A DNA stretch of 64,000 nt from Isoetes taiwanensis (lineage: Eukaryota > Streptophyta > Lycopodiopsida > Isoetales > Isoetaceae), in contig JAJEKV010000331.1 in assembly GCA_021234155.1 (NCBI GenBank), positions 1-64,000 on the forward strand, given 5' to 3'. Shown in pieces: positions 11,913-22,744 of this stretch. Both the position numbers and the translations under genes were made by a program. The notes under the pieces are model-generated. The model did no database searches and was not told where the DNA came from. It worked only from the letters and a program-made list of their open reading frames with translations. Each line of letters begins with the position of its first letter. The first letter of the stretch is position 1.

Positions 11913-14900
11913 TTATAAAAATTGAGATCCTATTGTAAGGTTACCGCAACAAATGAAAATGAGTGCAAATTTTAAACTCCTATATCAAGTGGTTACCTTG
12001 TTATGAAGAACAGAAGTCGTCTCGTCAAAGCAGAGCCAACATTCTTCAAAACTTATCGCATAACAACAATAAATATTGAGATTTATGCATGGAAATACTT
12101 TCTGGTAGTCAAGAATGTGCAGTACCTTTGAAACAAAAGTGGCAAGGAATTGTCCTGTTCCTTGGCTTTTCTAACTGCGGTCTTGTCCAAAATGGAAGAG
12201 ATATTCTCCAATAGCAATGATGTTCCTAACCAGAAAAAGTAATATAGCTATAAATGGAAACTCCGTGCATTTCAACATATATTCTAAAACACCCATCAAG
12301 AACTCCTGTTCCATACTCTTGTGCATAGACCTATATAAGATTATTTTGACTTGCACTTTGTTTAAATGTTTATGGGAGACTATGACATATGGAAACGATA
12401 TATCTGGATTCTTAAGCGTTTGATGAGAAATGGGATATTTCAAAGTTTTTGGTGCTGATGCTATGAGAAAGCATGGGGCTTCCACAGCATTTGAAATGCT
12501 CGGGATATTTAACATAAATATTCAAGTTTCAGCCAAGATGGATATGCATGGCATTAGGTATAAAAAGGCCATGAACTTGAAGCTGGAATATCATGCCAAT
12601 AGAAATAAGCTGATCATGCAAATACTCAACCTTGTTTAGGGGATTTTGACTCTTTCTCGAAAATCGGAGACAAATTATTTCAATTATTTCACACCTCCTA
12701 TTCCAACCTAAAGAATAGAATTTCCCACGCACAAACATCATTTAAATCTTGCCCACTGAAATTCCAATACCATGTTTTGGGTGAAGTTGAACCGATAAGC
12801 TAGAAATCCCTAACATATACTATATTCGGTTAAAGGTACACCAAAAAGTACCTTTAGCAAAACAGCATTACCGGCAGAACTCGGAGCCCAGTAAGCTCCA
12901 AAGACAATGACTAGCCATTGTTAGCATCTACTAAGGACAATAATTTTTTATGAATTTCTAGCTACTATGTTGGCTGCAAACAAAAGGTAAGGAAGTTTGC
13001 ACAGGCCAGCCATATGAGCAATAAGCCTTGGTCGGGAGATAAGAACATAGCATCCATCGGCATGGGCTGAAAAAAAGCGACCATCAATCCTCAAACATTT
13101 TTATCCAAAGAGAAGTAAGCAATATCTCATGGCATCAACACCATCACGACTAACATATTTCTTGGCCTCAAAACCTAGACTTAGTTCATCAAAACAATCG
13201 ATACCTTTTCTTGCTTAACTCTCAATGCCATACCTTAACATCGAGTCGATTTCAACCCTCTCATTAGCCATTATTGGACCGAATCTAAGGCCCAGAACTA
13301 TATATGCTAAGGTCCATTTGGGCCTATAAAATCTTGAGATCAGATGTTTGTGTCGATACCCGCCATGAAACAACATATCGTGGCGGCCGTCCCGCCCGTG
13401 AGAGGCCTCCGGTTAGCGGTTCGGAGATGGCTGCCCATCAAGCGAAAAACCAGCGGTTCACGACCAACAATGGGTTTGGAGGTTATTGGCATATTGAAGG
13501 CAGATCCTTGACATATACCTAGAATATGCCACAAACCCACATGAATAAGGGTTTGCCCCTTAGGGGCAACCCAAAAAGCATATAAAATAAGCTAGGCATG
13601 CTCTTGAAGCAACTTGGCATAGAAATAAGCTAGGCATGTTCTTGAAGCAATTGTTAACAGTGAATCTAATAGACTCCACAGGGCATCCCGTTAAATGTAG
13701 GCACCTTAATACACAAAAAAATGTGTTAGAGACGCAAACAGGGTAAATAATCTTAAAAAAGGCATGCAAATGAAGTTATTAAATTTTCACAAAAGATCCT
13801 TCCAAATCTTCAAAAACCAGTTAAAGTAAGATCTCGGGACTTTTTTAGTAAAAGATTAACAGATTTGCTTCCTTACGAGCTTCCAATGACACACAAGCTC
13901 CAAGAAAAACTCTGAAAACCAGCTATGGCGACTGCCAGAATGCAAAATCCACAAGAACCGAAAGAATAACACCAAAACTATGGCGATCCGCAAAAAAATC
14001 CGCTATGGCAACTGGTCTCATGGACGTGTAGGAGTTGAATAAAAAGAGAGAACGTAATGGTCCAATTAAATGTAGATAACAGAATAATGTAATCTTTGTG
14101 TGCACACCCCTTTAACCAAACCCTAAGGGACCTGACATGTCCTGCCCGGGAAATATGGTTCTATAAAGATTGGGCGCTTTGATTTAAGTTTCACATCTCT
14201 CTATCAATGCAATGTCCTTGACCATAGAGAACAAAATACATGCAGCATTTCTTTCTTGAGCTTGAGAGAAGTGTGGCGATGCACCCCAAGGTCTCTTATT
14301 TGATTCTTTCCTTTTCTTTTTAAACTAAAACCCATATATTCTTCTCCTGTCACAACACAATTTAATCTACCACCGCAATGCTTGGTTGTAGACGTATATT
14401 TTTTGGTTTGCCTTAGAAATGGGCATGAAGTGATAATCACGAGAAGTCTTGGATATACATTACCATACTTTATTAAATTAGTACTCAAAAGTGAGAATCT
14501 AGCATGTTGTACATCACAAGTTCATATAAATATATGCTCCTGCTAATGCTCGACAATGCCACGCACACATTTACTAGATTGTTAGAACATTCTAGACTAT
14601 ATATATTAACATCCCATAGACACATCCCTACGTAATGCGTGAAAAAACAAATAATTCACCTCTCAACTCTTATTGCCATTGTCGTTTGCCCGATTAAAAG
14701 GAGGGGAGAGATGTGTTTGAAAAACCTTCTTTCAGTTTGAACACATGCAATTTTTGCTTCACAAATTTGGCTTACCCTCCTTTGTTTATTTCATGAATCG
14801 GTCAATACAATATTTCTTCCATATAATTGTAAACATAAAAGGAGCAGAAGTAATCATCACACCACAAATTTAGGGTTTAGTATTGGGATTTGTGTATTTA

Positions 14901-15200
14901 GATAGAATACATGATTATGATTTATATCTTTCATAGATGAGCGTGTGGAATATGGTATCGAGCATGTTTGCACATTCATGCTTTGAGCTTCGCAACTAAG
15001 CTTCACATCGGCCAGATGTTCTTAGAGTTCTTTGGGACGAAGTTCTTCATTATGTGGATCCATTGAGATTTGGACATAACCTCTATTTGCACCAAAAATA
15101 TGTTGCATTTGCATGTAGACACATTATATTTGGTTAACATTTTGTTTGAACTTCATATTATGTGTACACTTTAACGATAAAGTTTGTTCTAGAGCTATAG
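11913..15200. other. Intergenic, no gene recognised; a short tandem duplication at about 13584-13655
   Basis: No open frame has a recognisable domain. At about 13584-13655 the words AAATAAGCTAGGCATG and TCTTGAAGCAA occur twice in tandem. At about 13922-14015 a CTATGGCGA/CTATGGCAA motif is repeated three times. The rest is AT-rich with no strong repeats. Confidence 0.45.
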
Positions 15201-15204
15201 AGAC

Positions 15205-15312
15205 AAGGTAGACAAAATGGCCTTAGTGGGCATCTTCATAAACAGAAAACATGCAGAGTAGAGTATGAAATAGGACAAAATGGCCTTCTTTGGGCATCTC
15301 CATAAATAGAAA
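15205..15312. repeat. Tandem duplication, about 65-75-bp unit
   Basis: Two copies of GACAAAATGGCCTT, GGGCATCT(T/C)CATAAA and AGAAAACATGC, in order, at about 15211-15255 and 15272-15318, with a short unique spacer. Confidence 0.7.
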
Positions 15313-15649
15313 ACATGCTATCTCTAAGAAGGAAGCTTATCCCCGGAATGAAAAACCTCGCCCTTTCGGGTTTTTGAGGAAACCCTAAAGATAAACAACC
15401 GTCTAAGAGATACTATACACAACCGAGCGATAAAAAGGACCCTCATGCCTACAGGCCTTTTTGGGTTTATAGACAAGTTGTAGAAGGAAATCCACATGCA
15501 GGTGTGTCTTTGCTAGCTATGAGAGGAATATGTTGAAAAGTAGCACCTTCACCAACCAAAATCGAACAAAACATGACAGCGTCATCAAAAAAAGGCAAGA
15601 GTAACGTTCAATAGCCGACCGAGGCTCCCATGCCACCAACACAATAAAA

Positions 15650-15835
15650 CCATGCCAAACCAAGCATGAACATAAACCAACAAGGCCCTAAAACCATTAA
15701 ACAGCCACCAAGGCTTAAAACTGTAAACAAGCCATCAAGCCTCTAAAACCATAAACCAACAATCCTAAATCAATATAAGCCATCCAGGCTCCATAATCAT
15801 AAACCAATCAATATAGCAATAACCAAAGCAAGTCT
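15650..15835. repeat. Degenerate short-unit repeat array
   Basis: Words such as AACCATAAACCAA, AAGCCATC, CCAAGGC and CTAAAACCA recur at roughly 30-40-base spacing with many substitutions. This looks like a decayed minisatellite. A short (AGAAT)4 run follows at about 15970-15992. Confidence 0.5.
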
Positions 15836-16243
15836 ACTAGCAAGGTGTAATAAGAAAACAGGAGTGACTGGCCTTTGTATCAGCAGAAAAGAGGAAGAGA
15901 GAGGGAGGGTGGGGGAAAAAGTAAGCTCAGCAAAAATTTCCAAAATAGAGATGCACATAGAAGCCTGATGAGAATAGAATAGAATAGAATAGGTTTTTTA
16001 GCGTCCACGGAGACCAATCTACAAATAGGGCGAGAGCTTGACAGTAGCCAACCGCTAGGGACACGTGTCCTCTAGCTCTAGAAGTTCATTTACCATCTAT
16101 TCGTTAAAAACAAAGGTAAATGTGACTTCACTATCCATATGTGTCTATTGCACCTACACTTATATTGCCTTGGATGCATTGCGCACATTCACAATACAAC
16201 CATAACTAACGCACATAAATGCCTTCACACGTCCACGACTAAT

Positions 16244-16272
16244 GCCCGGCATCGCCGGGCACACATTTCTAG
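16244..16272 (+). mobile_element. Helitron-like 3' terminus (hairpin plus CTAG)
   Basis: A 7-bp stem with a 3-base loop (GCCCGGC ATC GCCGGGC, 16244-16260) is followed eight bases later by CTAG at 16269-16272, and the next base is T. Helitrons are known to end in a short GC-rich hairpin followed by CTRR and to insert before T. No Rep/helicase gene is visible, so the element would be non-autonomous. The 5' end is not secure; an AT-rich TCTAGACTATATATATT at 14591 is a weak candidate because the preceding base is not A. Confidence 0.5.
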
Positions 16273-18685
16273 TGTTCTTTATAAGTTTCAGTGTCTAGAT
16301 ACATATTTAAGTGATCTTAATTTGCTTTTTAGATGAAGGGACTAGTGTGCAAAAGACTATTAAGTTGTTAAGGGAAAGAATTTTGTTGCACCCAAAAGTT
16401 CAAACCAAAATGGAACTTGAATGCAAGTACATTGGATTGGGGACTCGTCATCATCGCCATACCACTCTTCCTGGAATTTGGGAAAAAGGGAGAACGAGAT
16501 CAAATGCAAAATTGCATTTGGTGCATAGTCCTTGGGGAAAGCCAATTGCACTTGATGAAGAACGAATAGGATGAGGTGGGTTGCCACGGCATATGCAGTT
16601 CCAAAGAGCATGGACTACGGTTTTGGAGAGCACTTCTATAGCCAATTGAAAGAAAGGAAGGCATGATGCAATTGTCATAAGATATAAGCCTCATGATGAT
16701 ATTTTGAAAGTAGTTCATGAATCATGAACCTATGATGTAAATGTATTGTATTTATTTGTACCAGTATAAATATAATAAACCAATTTTCCATGAAAATATG
16801 TGCATGTCTTATCTCTTATCTTCATGTTTATGCATTAAATTTATTCGATTCTAATCAAATTTGGATACACAAGTTATTTCAATGTACATTGATGTACAAT
16901 GGATGTACATTGATGTACACATGTACATTCATATTCTGATTTGAGTTAGTCCATGACATCTACAATTGTTGGAAGTTGTGATAGTAATGACTCATGAACT
17001 TTCGCCCCGGCAAAATGAAATGATGTGGTTGCCCCCTTTAGCTTGTGAATTACTTTGTTGAATTGTATTCTAATCCCAATCACAGATTCGCAAGTACCAA
17101 AATAGTCTTACCAGGAAGCGGTTTATACTAGTTGTAGTAGCCCGGGATTAGTTCATAGTATTGCCCTTGGTGGTGACAGTAGTACTAGCAGAGTACTCAT
17201 TCCCATCGTCATCAACCGAATCTTCTTCTAATGCGTGCTTTTCCTGGTACATATTAGAACATAGTATGAGACACCTTCCACATTGTCTGGTGCTGCAAAT
17301 GATACAAAAACATCTCAAACTCCTACATTGTCATCTAAACCAAGCTCGTCTTCTGCATACAACACATCAACTTCATTTTTAGCTTCTCCATGTGATGCAA
17401 TATGATATGTGGGCTCCAAACTTTTTAGGGACTATTCACTACGGTGTTGTTTGTGGTCACAATTCAACCAATCGAAGTTCATGCAAGGATCACAAAAATA
17501 AGAGAGGGGCCTATAAAGCAGCTTTGTTGGGCCATTTGGGTTTATAGTTGAGACAGAATGTATCTGTTGAGTACCAGGTAAGGTCAGGGTACAACAACAT
17601 GGGCATGCATCACAATCTTGGCTAATGGATTTGAAGCACTTTTGATAGTACTAGAAGCTATGCAAGTCAAACTAAGAGTCTTGATCTCTAAGGTCCATAA
17701 TTGCAAACTAAGGGGTAATTATTGATAGAAAGTTAATTGAATTGAATTGAATTTCATCATCCATGAAGACCAAGGACCAATCGCCTATGGGACCCAAACA
17801 TAAAAACAGCCAGCCTATTATCGTCCGTAGATTAAAAAAGCCCGCCAGAATAGTTTTCGAGAGAAAAACCTTAGCATGTTGAGAAACTATAGAGACGTAA
17901 AGCATGCACCTCGAATTACTCATGGATAGAAAAGTGGATAGATATTGTCTTGCATTCAAGCATGTCAAAATATCTTACAATGCCATCTATCATGATTGGC
18001 TAATGAAGCAATTTTAATAGTATTCGCTCTAAGTCAAAAAACAGAATAGTACAAGCTAAGAGCCATGTAGCTATCCCCATCTCATAAATTCGTAGACGGA
18101 TGCACCCCTGCCATGTGGCATTGTATCATTCTCGCCAAGTAAATTAAAATCTTTTTTATCCCTAATTAAAAAAAAAAAACATTTAATAGTACTTAGAAGC
18201 TATGCAAGGCAAAGTAAGAGGTCCATAATTGCGTTTTTGGGGCTAGGCAAAAAGTATGGAACTTGTGGATTCAGATTGGCTAACGATAATTGCCATCTAT
18301 GATGTAAGGTTGACATGCCTAAATTGACTAAGGGAGGATTTTGAAGAAGCTTTAAATAAAGACATGGAATACAAAATCATTAATTCCAAGATAAAACACT
18401 GCGAATATTTACCCATTCTTGGCAAATACGCAATCTTAATGTTTACCAAAGGTTTGGTTCCAAAAAAGAGTTGGAAGCAACTTTTAGTTGCCAATGCATG
18501 CTTGGCCTAAAAGAACATATCTGCAACCAATGTTCCAATTGCAGCCATTATGTGCACAATGGTACATTCTACCAAGCGTTTTTGAAGTTACATTTTTATG
18601 TACAAACCGAAGTCATGTAAGTGTGTCAGCCTCCTCCCCAAACCCTTTTGACTTTGTTGATCAGCAACGAACTGTTAAATGAGGC
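16273..18685. other. Intergenic, with a possible exon and a dispersed internal duplication
   Basis: After a splice-acceptor-like TGCTTTTTAG at 16333 the plus strand stays open to 16574 without a recognised domain, and is followed by an AT-rich 3'-UTR-like stretch (16700-16790). Short runs of ATGTACATTGATGTACA repeat at about 16876-16930. A block around 17645-17705 (AGAAGCTATGCAAG, GTCCATAATTGC) recurs at about 18190-18232, so the two areas share an old duplication. Confidence 0.35.
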
Positions 18686-18775
18686 AAGTAAGAACACATT
18701 TGATACGAATTCTGGTTTGATATACATTATTTGCAGATGATGGAAACTATTCAAAGACTTGTTTACAAAGGCGAG
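18686..18775 (+). repeat. Host sequence block duplicated at 40127-40190
   Basis: ACACATTTGATACGAATTCTGGTTTGATA, ATTTGCAGATGATG and AAACT(A/G)TTCAAAG(A/G)CTTGTTTA-type words (each given here in shortened consensus) occur in the same order and orientation at 18690-18760 and 40127-40190. The TTTGCAG before ATGATG looks like a splice acceptor in both. This copy lies immediately upstream of the 18-kb nested element. Confidence 0.65.
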
Positions 18776-18794
18776 ATGCAAATATGTAGCATAA

Positions 18795-19233
18795 TGTAAC
18801 GGGCCCATGGTAGACCGCCGAGTATTGAACCTTGAATGTGCACGTAATGCCTCTAGACACCGGCATAAATGGGTAGAAGCGACTACTCATAAACGTCTAG
18901 ACGGTTTTGCCCAGATTGGTTAAGGGCATGCCGGTTAGGAACGTTACGGTTGGTATCGAGCAGGCCTCGAAGTTCGAAGTCTCCATGGGTGCCTATATGC
19001 ATGGGTAATTTGCAAAGACTTGGTAATCATTGTGACATGGTATAGCCTTGGAGAGCATAGTTCTAGTGGGAGAGACCAGAACGGGCCCATGGTAGACCGC
19101 CGAAAGTATTCGAACCTTGAATGTGCCTGTGGGGCGTTCCCGAGACACCCGCATAAATGGGTAGAAGCGACTACTCATAAACGCCTCAGACGGTTTTGCC
19201 CAGTTGGTTAAGGGCATGTCGGTTAGGGAACGC
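18795..19233 (+). mobile_element. TRIM element: LTR - internal - LTR
   Basis: The left LTR is 18795-18947 and starts TGTAACGGGCCCATGG. At 18951 a tRNA-iMet primer-site-like TGGTATC follows, then about 125 bases of internal sequence and a polypurine tract (GTGGGAGAGACC, about 19066-19077). The second LTR starts at about 19079 and is cut at about 19233, just before its expected CGTTACA end, where a Ty3 fragment begins. Total length about 440 bp and LTRs of about 150 bp fit the TRIM class of plant non-autonomous elements. No coding capacity. It must have been mobilised by another element's proteins. Confidence 0.8.
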
Positions 19234-19355
19234 ATGATCTCTCCACCAAAAATTCAACCCATGTCCTCATGGGTGCATCTTAGAGAACTCATGAAAAATC
19301 TAGTTTGTATCTCCCTTTGTGACATCTTCCTTGGAACAAACCCAACCATTGATCT

Positions 19356-19396
<41 letters not shown>

Positions 19397-19546
19397 TATA
19401 TAGTCTCCTTAATTACTCGGTCTCTTCCCTTTTATGGCTTTCACATCTTAATCCTCAATTCAACATACTCCCAAATGAATACAATTTTGTCCCTTAGAAC
19501 TCACCCATCCTTGTCAAACACAATTGCTTAGCCTTCCAATCCAAGA
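19234..19546 (-). mobile_element. Ty3 3'-end fragment (minus) ending in a 36-base T run, then unassigned DNA
   Basis: 19234-19357 matches the polypurine-tract and chromodomain-tail regions at 25069-25200 and 32318-32440 (shared words include AATTCAACCCATGTCCTCATG). It stops at an uninterrupted run of 36 T (19358-19393). The following 150 bases (19394-19546) are not recognisable before RNase H coding sequence begins on the opposite strand. Confidence 0.7.
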
Positions 19547-20285
19547 TCCTTCTAAGGTTGAGGCAGTTTAGGGATTGGCCCACGCCAAAGACGGTGAAGG
19601 AGGTAAGATCATTCTTGGGATTAGCAGGTTATTACCGCGAAATTTGTTCCTAAATTTGCAAAGATTGCTGCTCCTTTGACTTCTTTGTTGGGTAAGAAGA
19701 ATGATTTGCATTGGACGGATAGTTGTCGGAAAGTTTCCAAAAGTTAAAGGATGTTTTGATTAGTGCACCAGGTTTTAAGGATTCCGTGATATGAATGTAC
19801 CCTTCCATGTAGTCACCGATGCTTCGGGAAAGCTATAGGAGGAGTCTTCTTTGCAGGAAGGCCGAAGTTTTGTGCTTATATATCTCGTAAGTTGTCTCCT
19901 CGGCCGAACAAAATTACCCAAAGTGCATGATCTAGAAATGTTGGCCATTATCCATGCCTTGAGGGTATGGAGACATTATTTTTGGGTCGCCGTTTCTTTT
20001 TGAAGACCCACCACCAAAATCTGGAAGTATTTTGCAAAACAACCATATTTGAATAATAGGCAAAGGAGGTGGATGCAACTAAGGGAAGAGTATGATTTTG
20101 AAATTGAATATCAACCCGGCAAAGAAAATGTGATTGCTGATGCTTTGTCTAGAAGGTCATTCTTAACCTCTATTAGCGTGCTTCAAGGACAATGGGATGC
20201 GGATATTCTTAGCAAATTGAGGAATGATCCATATTTTGCACCTGTGGTGGAGAACCCCCAAGATTTTCCGGAGGTATGCATTGTC
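19547..20285 (+). pseudogene. Ty3 pol fragment: RT connection and RNase H, plus strand
   Basis: Reads [20 protein letters not shown] at the start, then the RNase H region with VTDAS, followed by [14 protein letters not shown] and [14 protein letters not shown], and ends at ENPQDFP. It is near-identical at the DNA level to the minus-strand pol at 34400-33690, but carries many one- to three-base differences that break the frame. The end at about 20285 runs directly into LTR sequence, skipping the whole integrase. That is an internal deletion or a template-switch product. Confidence 0.85.
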
Positions 20286-20299
20286 TAAAGGAGTTTTCC

Positions 20300-22710
20300 A
20301 TGGGGAAAGAAGTCTTTTATGTGATGGTGAAGCATTCGGAAAGAGATAGATTGCGAGATGAATTGCTGAAGGAGCAGGGTGTGAGCAATACCGGGGCGTG
20401 TTGGAGTGCTGAGAGGGAGCAGCGGGATTCCGTGGGGATCAAGACTTACACCAGGGGTTTTTCTAGTGTAGTATCTGCGGCTTGTTGTTTTTATTTGTTT
20501 GTTGTTATGCATCGTGATTCAACATGGGATTAGACTTGGATTATGTGAGCATGGTAAACATAAACGCCGTGTATGAATAGGGGAATCTTTGGTATTGGAA
20601 ATCGCGGGTTTGCATGGCTAGTAATGTAACTAATATTTTCCTCATATTTCCATCAAGAAATAGTTGTAAACGTAATCTATGATAGCGTAATTTGGAATGG
20701 TTTGGATTGGTTAGAACTTGGAAGAATGGATTAAAAATCTAAATTGATGAAGTAAGAACAAGCAAGAAGAGCAAGATTTCCTTGCATGCAAAGAGGCAGC
20801 GGTGGGCATAATCTTGCCGATTTGGCATGCTCCAAAAACATGTGAATCATACTCGAATGGGCGATTTGGGCCTTGAGAAGGCCGAAATGTGGGAAAACAC
20901 GTAATCGGGAAGATTGAGGTAGAATTTGGTCGTAAATATCATGATCATGGGCCTCGAGAATCGAATTTAAGCCGCCGGATTAGGGCCATAAACTGGCGAA
21001 ATGGCTTGGAAGCCTCTTTGCGAAAGAAAATCGAAAAGCTTCATGCTTTTTCCAAGCCAATTGATGGCCCTGGATGCCGGTCCGGAAACCGCCGGTCGGA
21101 TTTGGCGGGGAGAATAAATCGATTAGAATCATCTTGTTTCGGCCACAAACAAGCACAATTTGGCATGGAAATCCTTGTAGGAGCTTGAATCGGCCGCATC
21201 CAAGCGGTTTGGGTGGGTCCGATGGCTGGAGGCCGGATCCACGAAGCCGCAGTCCCGAGAGAGTGCGTTTCCTGTTAAACGCACGTTAGGTTCAAAAAAA
21301 ATAAACCAACAAAGATGTTAATAGTTAGTTTTTGGTAGGCTAAGATAATAATAAAGTGAGGTTAATAATTTAAGCTAAGGTCATAGGTTAATTTAATATG
21401 GCAAGGGTTAGCTGGAACCATGAGTTGGGTGAGGAATTTGTGTGAGATTGAGGCCTAAGTAAGGAGGAGTTAATGCTAATGGATATCGTAATTTCTTACA
21501 TGAGTAGTCTTACAAGTTAGCTAGCTATATATTTAACCTTTGGAATTAATTAAATGAAGAGAGGAAAAAAACAAGGTACAAGTGTTATGTATGGAGGAAG
21601 TTGGTAATAGATAGATAGATAGATAGTAGTTTTAATAGAAACATGACGACAATTGAATGCTATAGGTTAAACATTATTAAAGTCTTAAATGTAGATAGTA
21701 ATCTTGTTGTTAGTGAATCTTGGAAAAATGTAGACGTTTATCTTTTATTTTGCATTATTGAGGTTATCATAATTATTGAGTCATGGTCCTTGTTACATAG
21801 AGTGTGTATGGAATTAACTTGATGTAAGCTTGTTAAGGCATGGGTCATAATGATGGTGAATTCACGAATTATCCGTGATGTAATTCTTTGATATAGACCC
21901 TGGGGCCGAGTCTAGGTGCGATGGTCTAGACTCGGCGGTTTTTGCCGCGATAAAAATGTTAATGTTACTATTTGAACATCGGGCGTTGGTACCGTGAGGT
22001 ACAACGCCATGCACCGATTAAGTGGTCCTCCATCTTTGGACGAAGGCGTGGATGGGTGTGTACACGCGTGGTTACCCGCCTCTATGTCAATCGGCCTGAC
22101 GGTACCGAAGTTGACCTTGCTCAGACCCAGAGGAATATTGGTTGCAATGTTGATGCTTTGGTTGCTTGGCTTTTGTATATGTGGTTTTTAATGTTGGAAT
22201 CAAGTTGCAATGGCTATGTTTGGCATAATTATGTGTTGTGCTTGTTGGATTAATTACTTGGATTGCGAGCTTAGGTTACGGTAAGGCTACGTTATTGTTT
22301 AAGTTGATGCTTTGTGATTATTAATGCTAGATATGACCTAGATTCCCGATCCCCACTTAGTCCGGTGTGACTAACCCGTGGTTAATGGTGTAAGCAGAGG
22401 TGCAAGACGCTCGCAGAGCCAAGCCGAAAAGCGAGGGGTAGATGCGTGGGATTGTTGTTCAATTAACTTGACTATTATTGTTATTATATATAGGATTGAA
22501 GTGATATTATTTTAAAGCTTTGGGAGTTGTGTGAAGTTTTGCTGAGTAATGGCAATAATAAATTTATTTGGGACCTTAGAGCATAAAGATTAAATTCTTT
22601 ACCTAGATATGCATGTATCAATTCTTGAGTTTCTAAGGTTAAGTAGATCCAACGATAGAGATCGATGGGATCTCCGATTCGAGAGGTTAATCGCCGGGCT
22701 CGTCACGATT
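20300..22710 (+). mobile_element. Long Ty3 LTR, plus orientation, 5'-truncated
   Basis: Collinear with the reverse complement of 29766-32200: the shared landmarks are the ATTTCCATCAAGAAATAG region (20650), an (ATAG)n run at 21608-21627 matching 30868-30890, the TCTAGGTGCGATGGTCTAGA block at 21911, and GATCCCCACTTAGT at 22347. About 170 bases of the LTR start are missing at the pol junction. The end (CCGGGCTCGTCACGAT, near 22695-22710) corresponds to the base before the primer site in the complete copy. No genes; this LTR would carry promoter and polyadenylation signals of the Ty3 element. Confidence 0.8.
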
Positions 22711-22744
22711 GATGGGATCTCGATTACCAGAGGTTAGCGGCCGG

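Noticed and set aside
16311-16574. Open frame after an acceptor-like site as a host gene
   Set aside because: No domain, no partner exons and an overlapping minus-strand frame; too weak to call.
19358-19393. 36-base T run as the poly-A tail of a retrocopy
   Set aside because: It interrupts a Ty3 3'-end fragment and has no adjacent gene-derived sequence or target duplication; likely slippage or an assembly junction.
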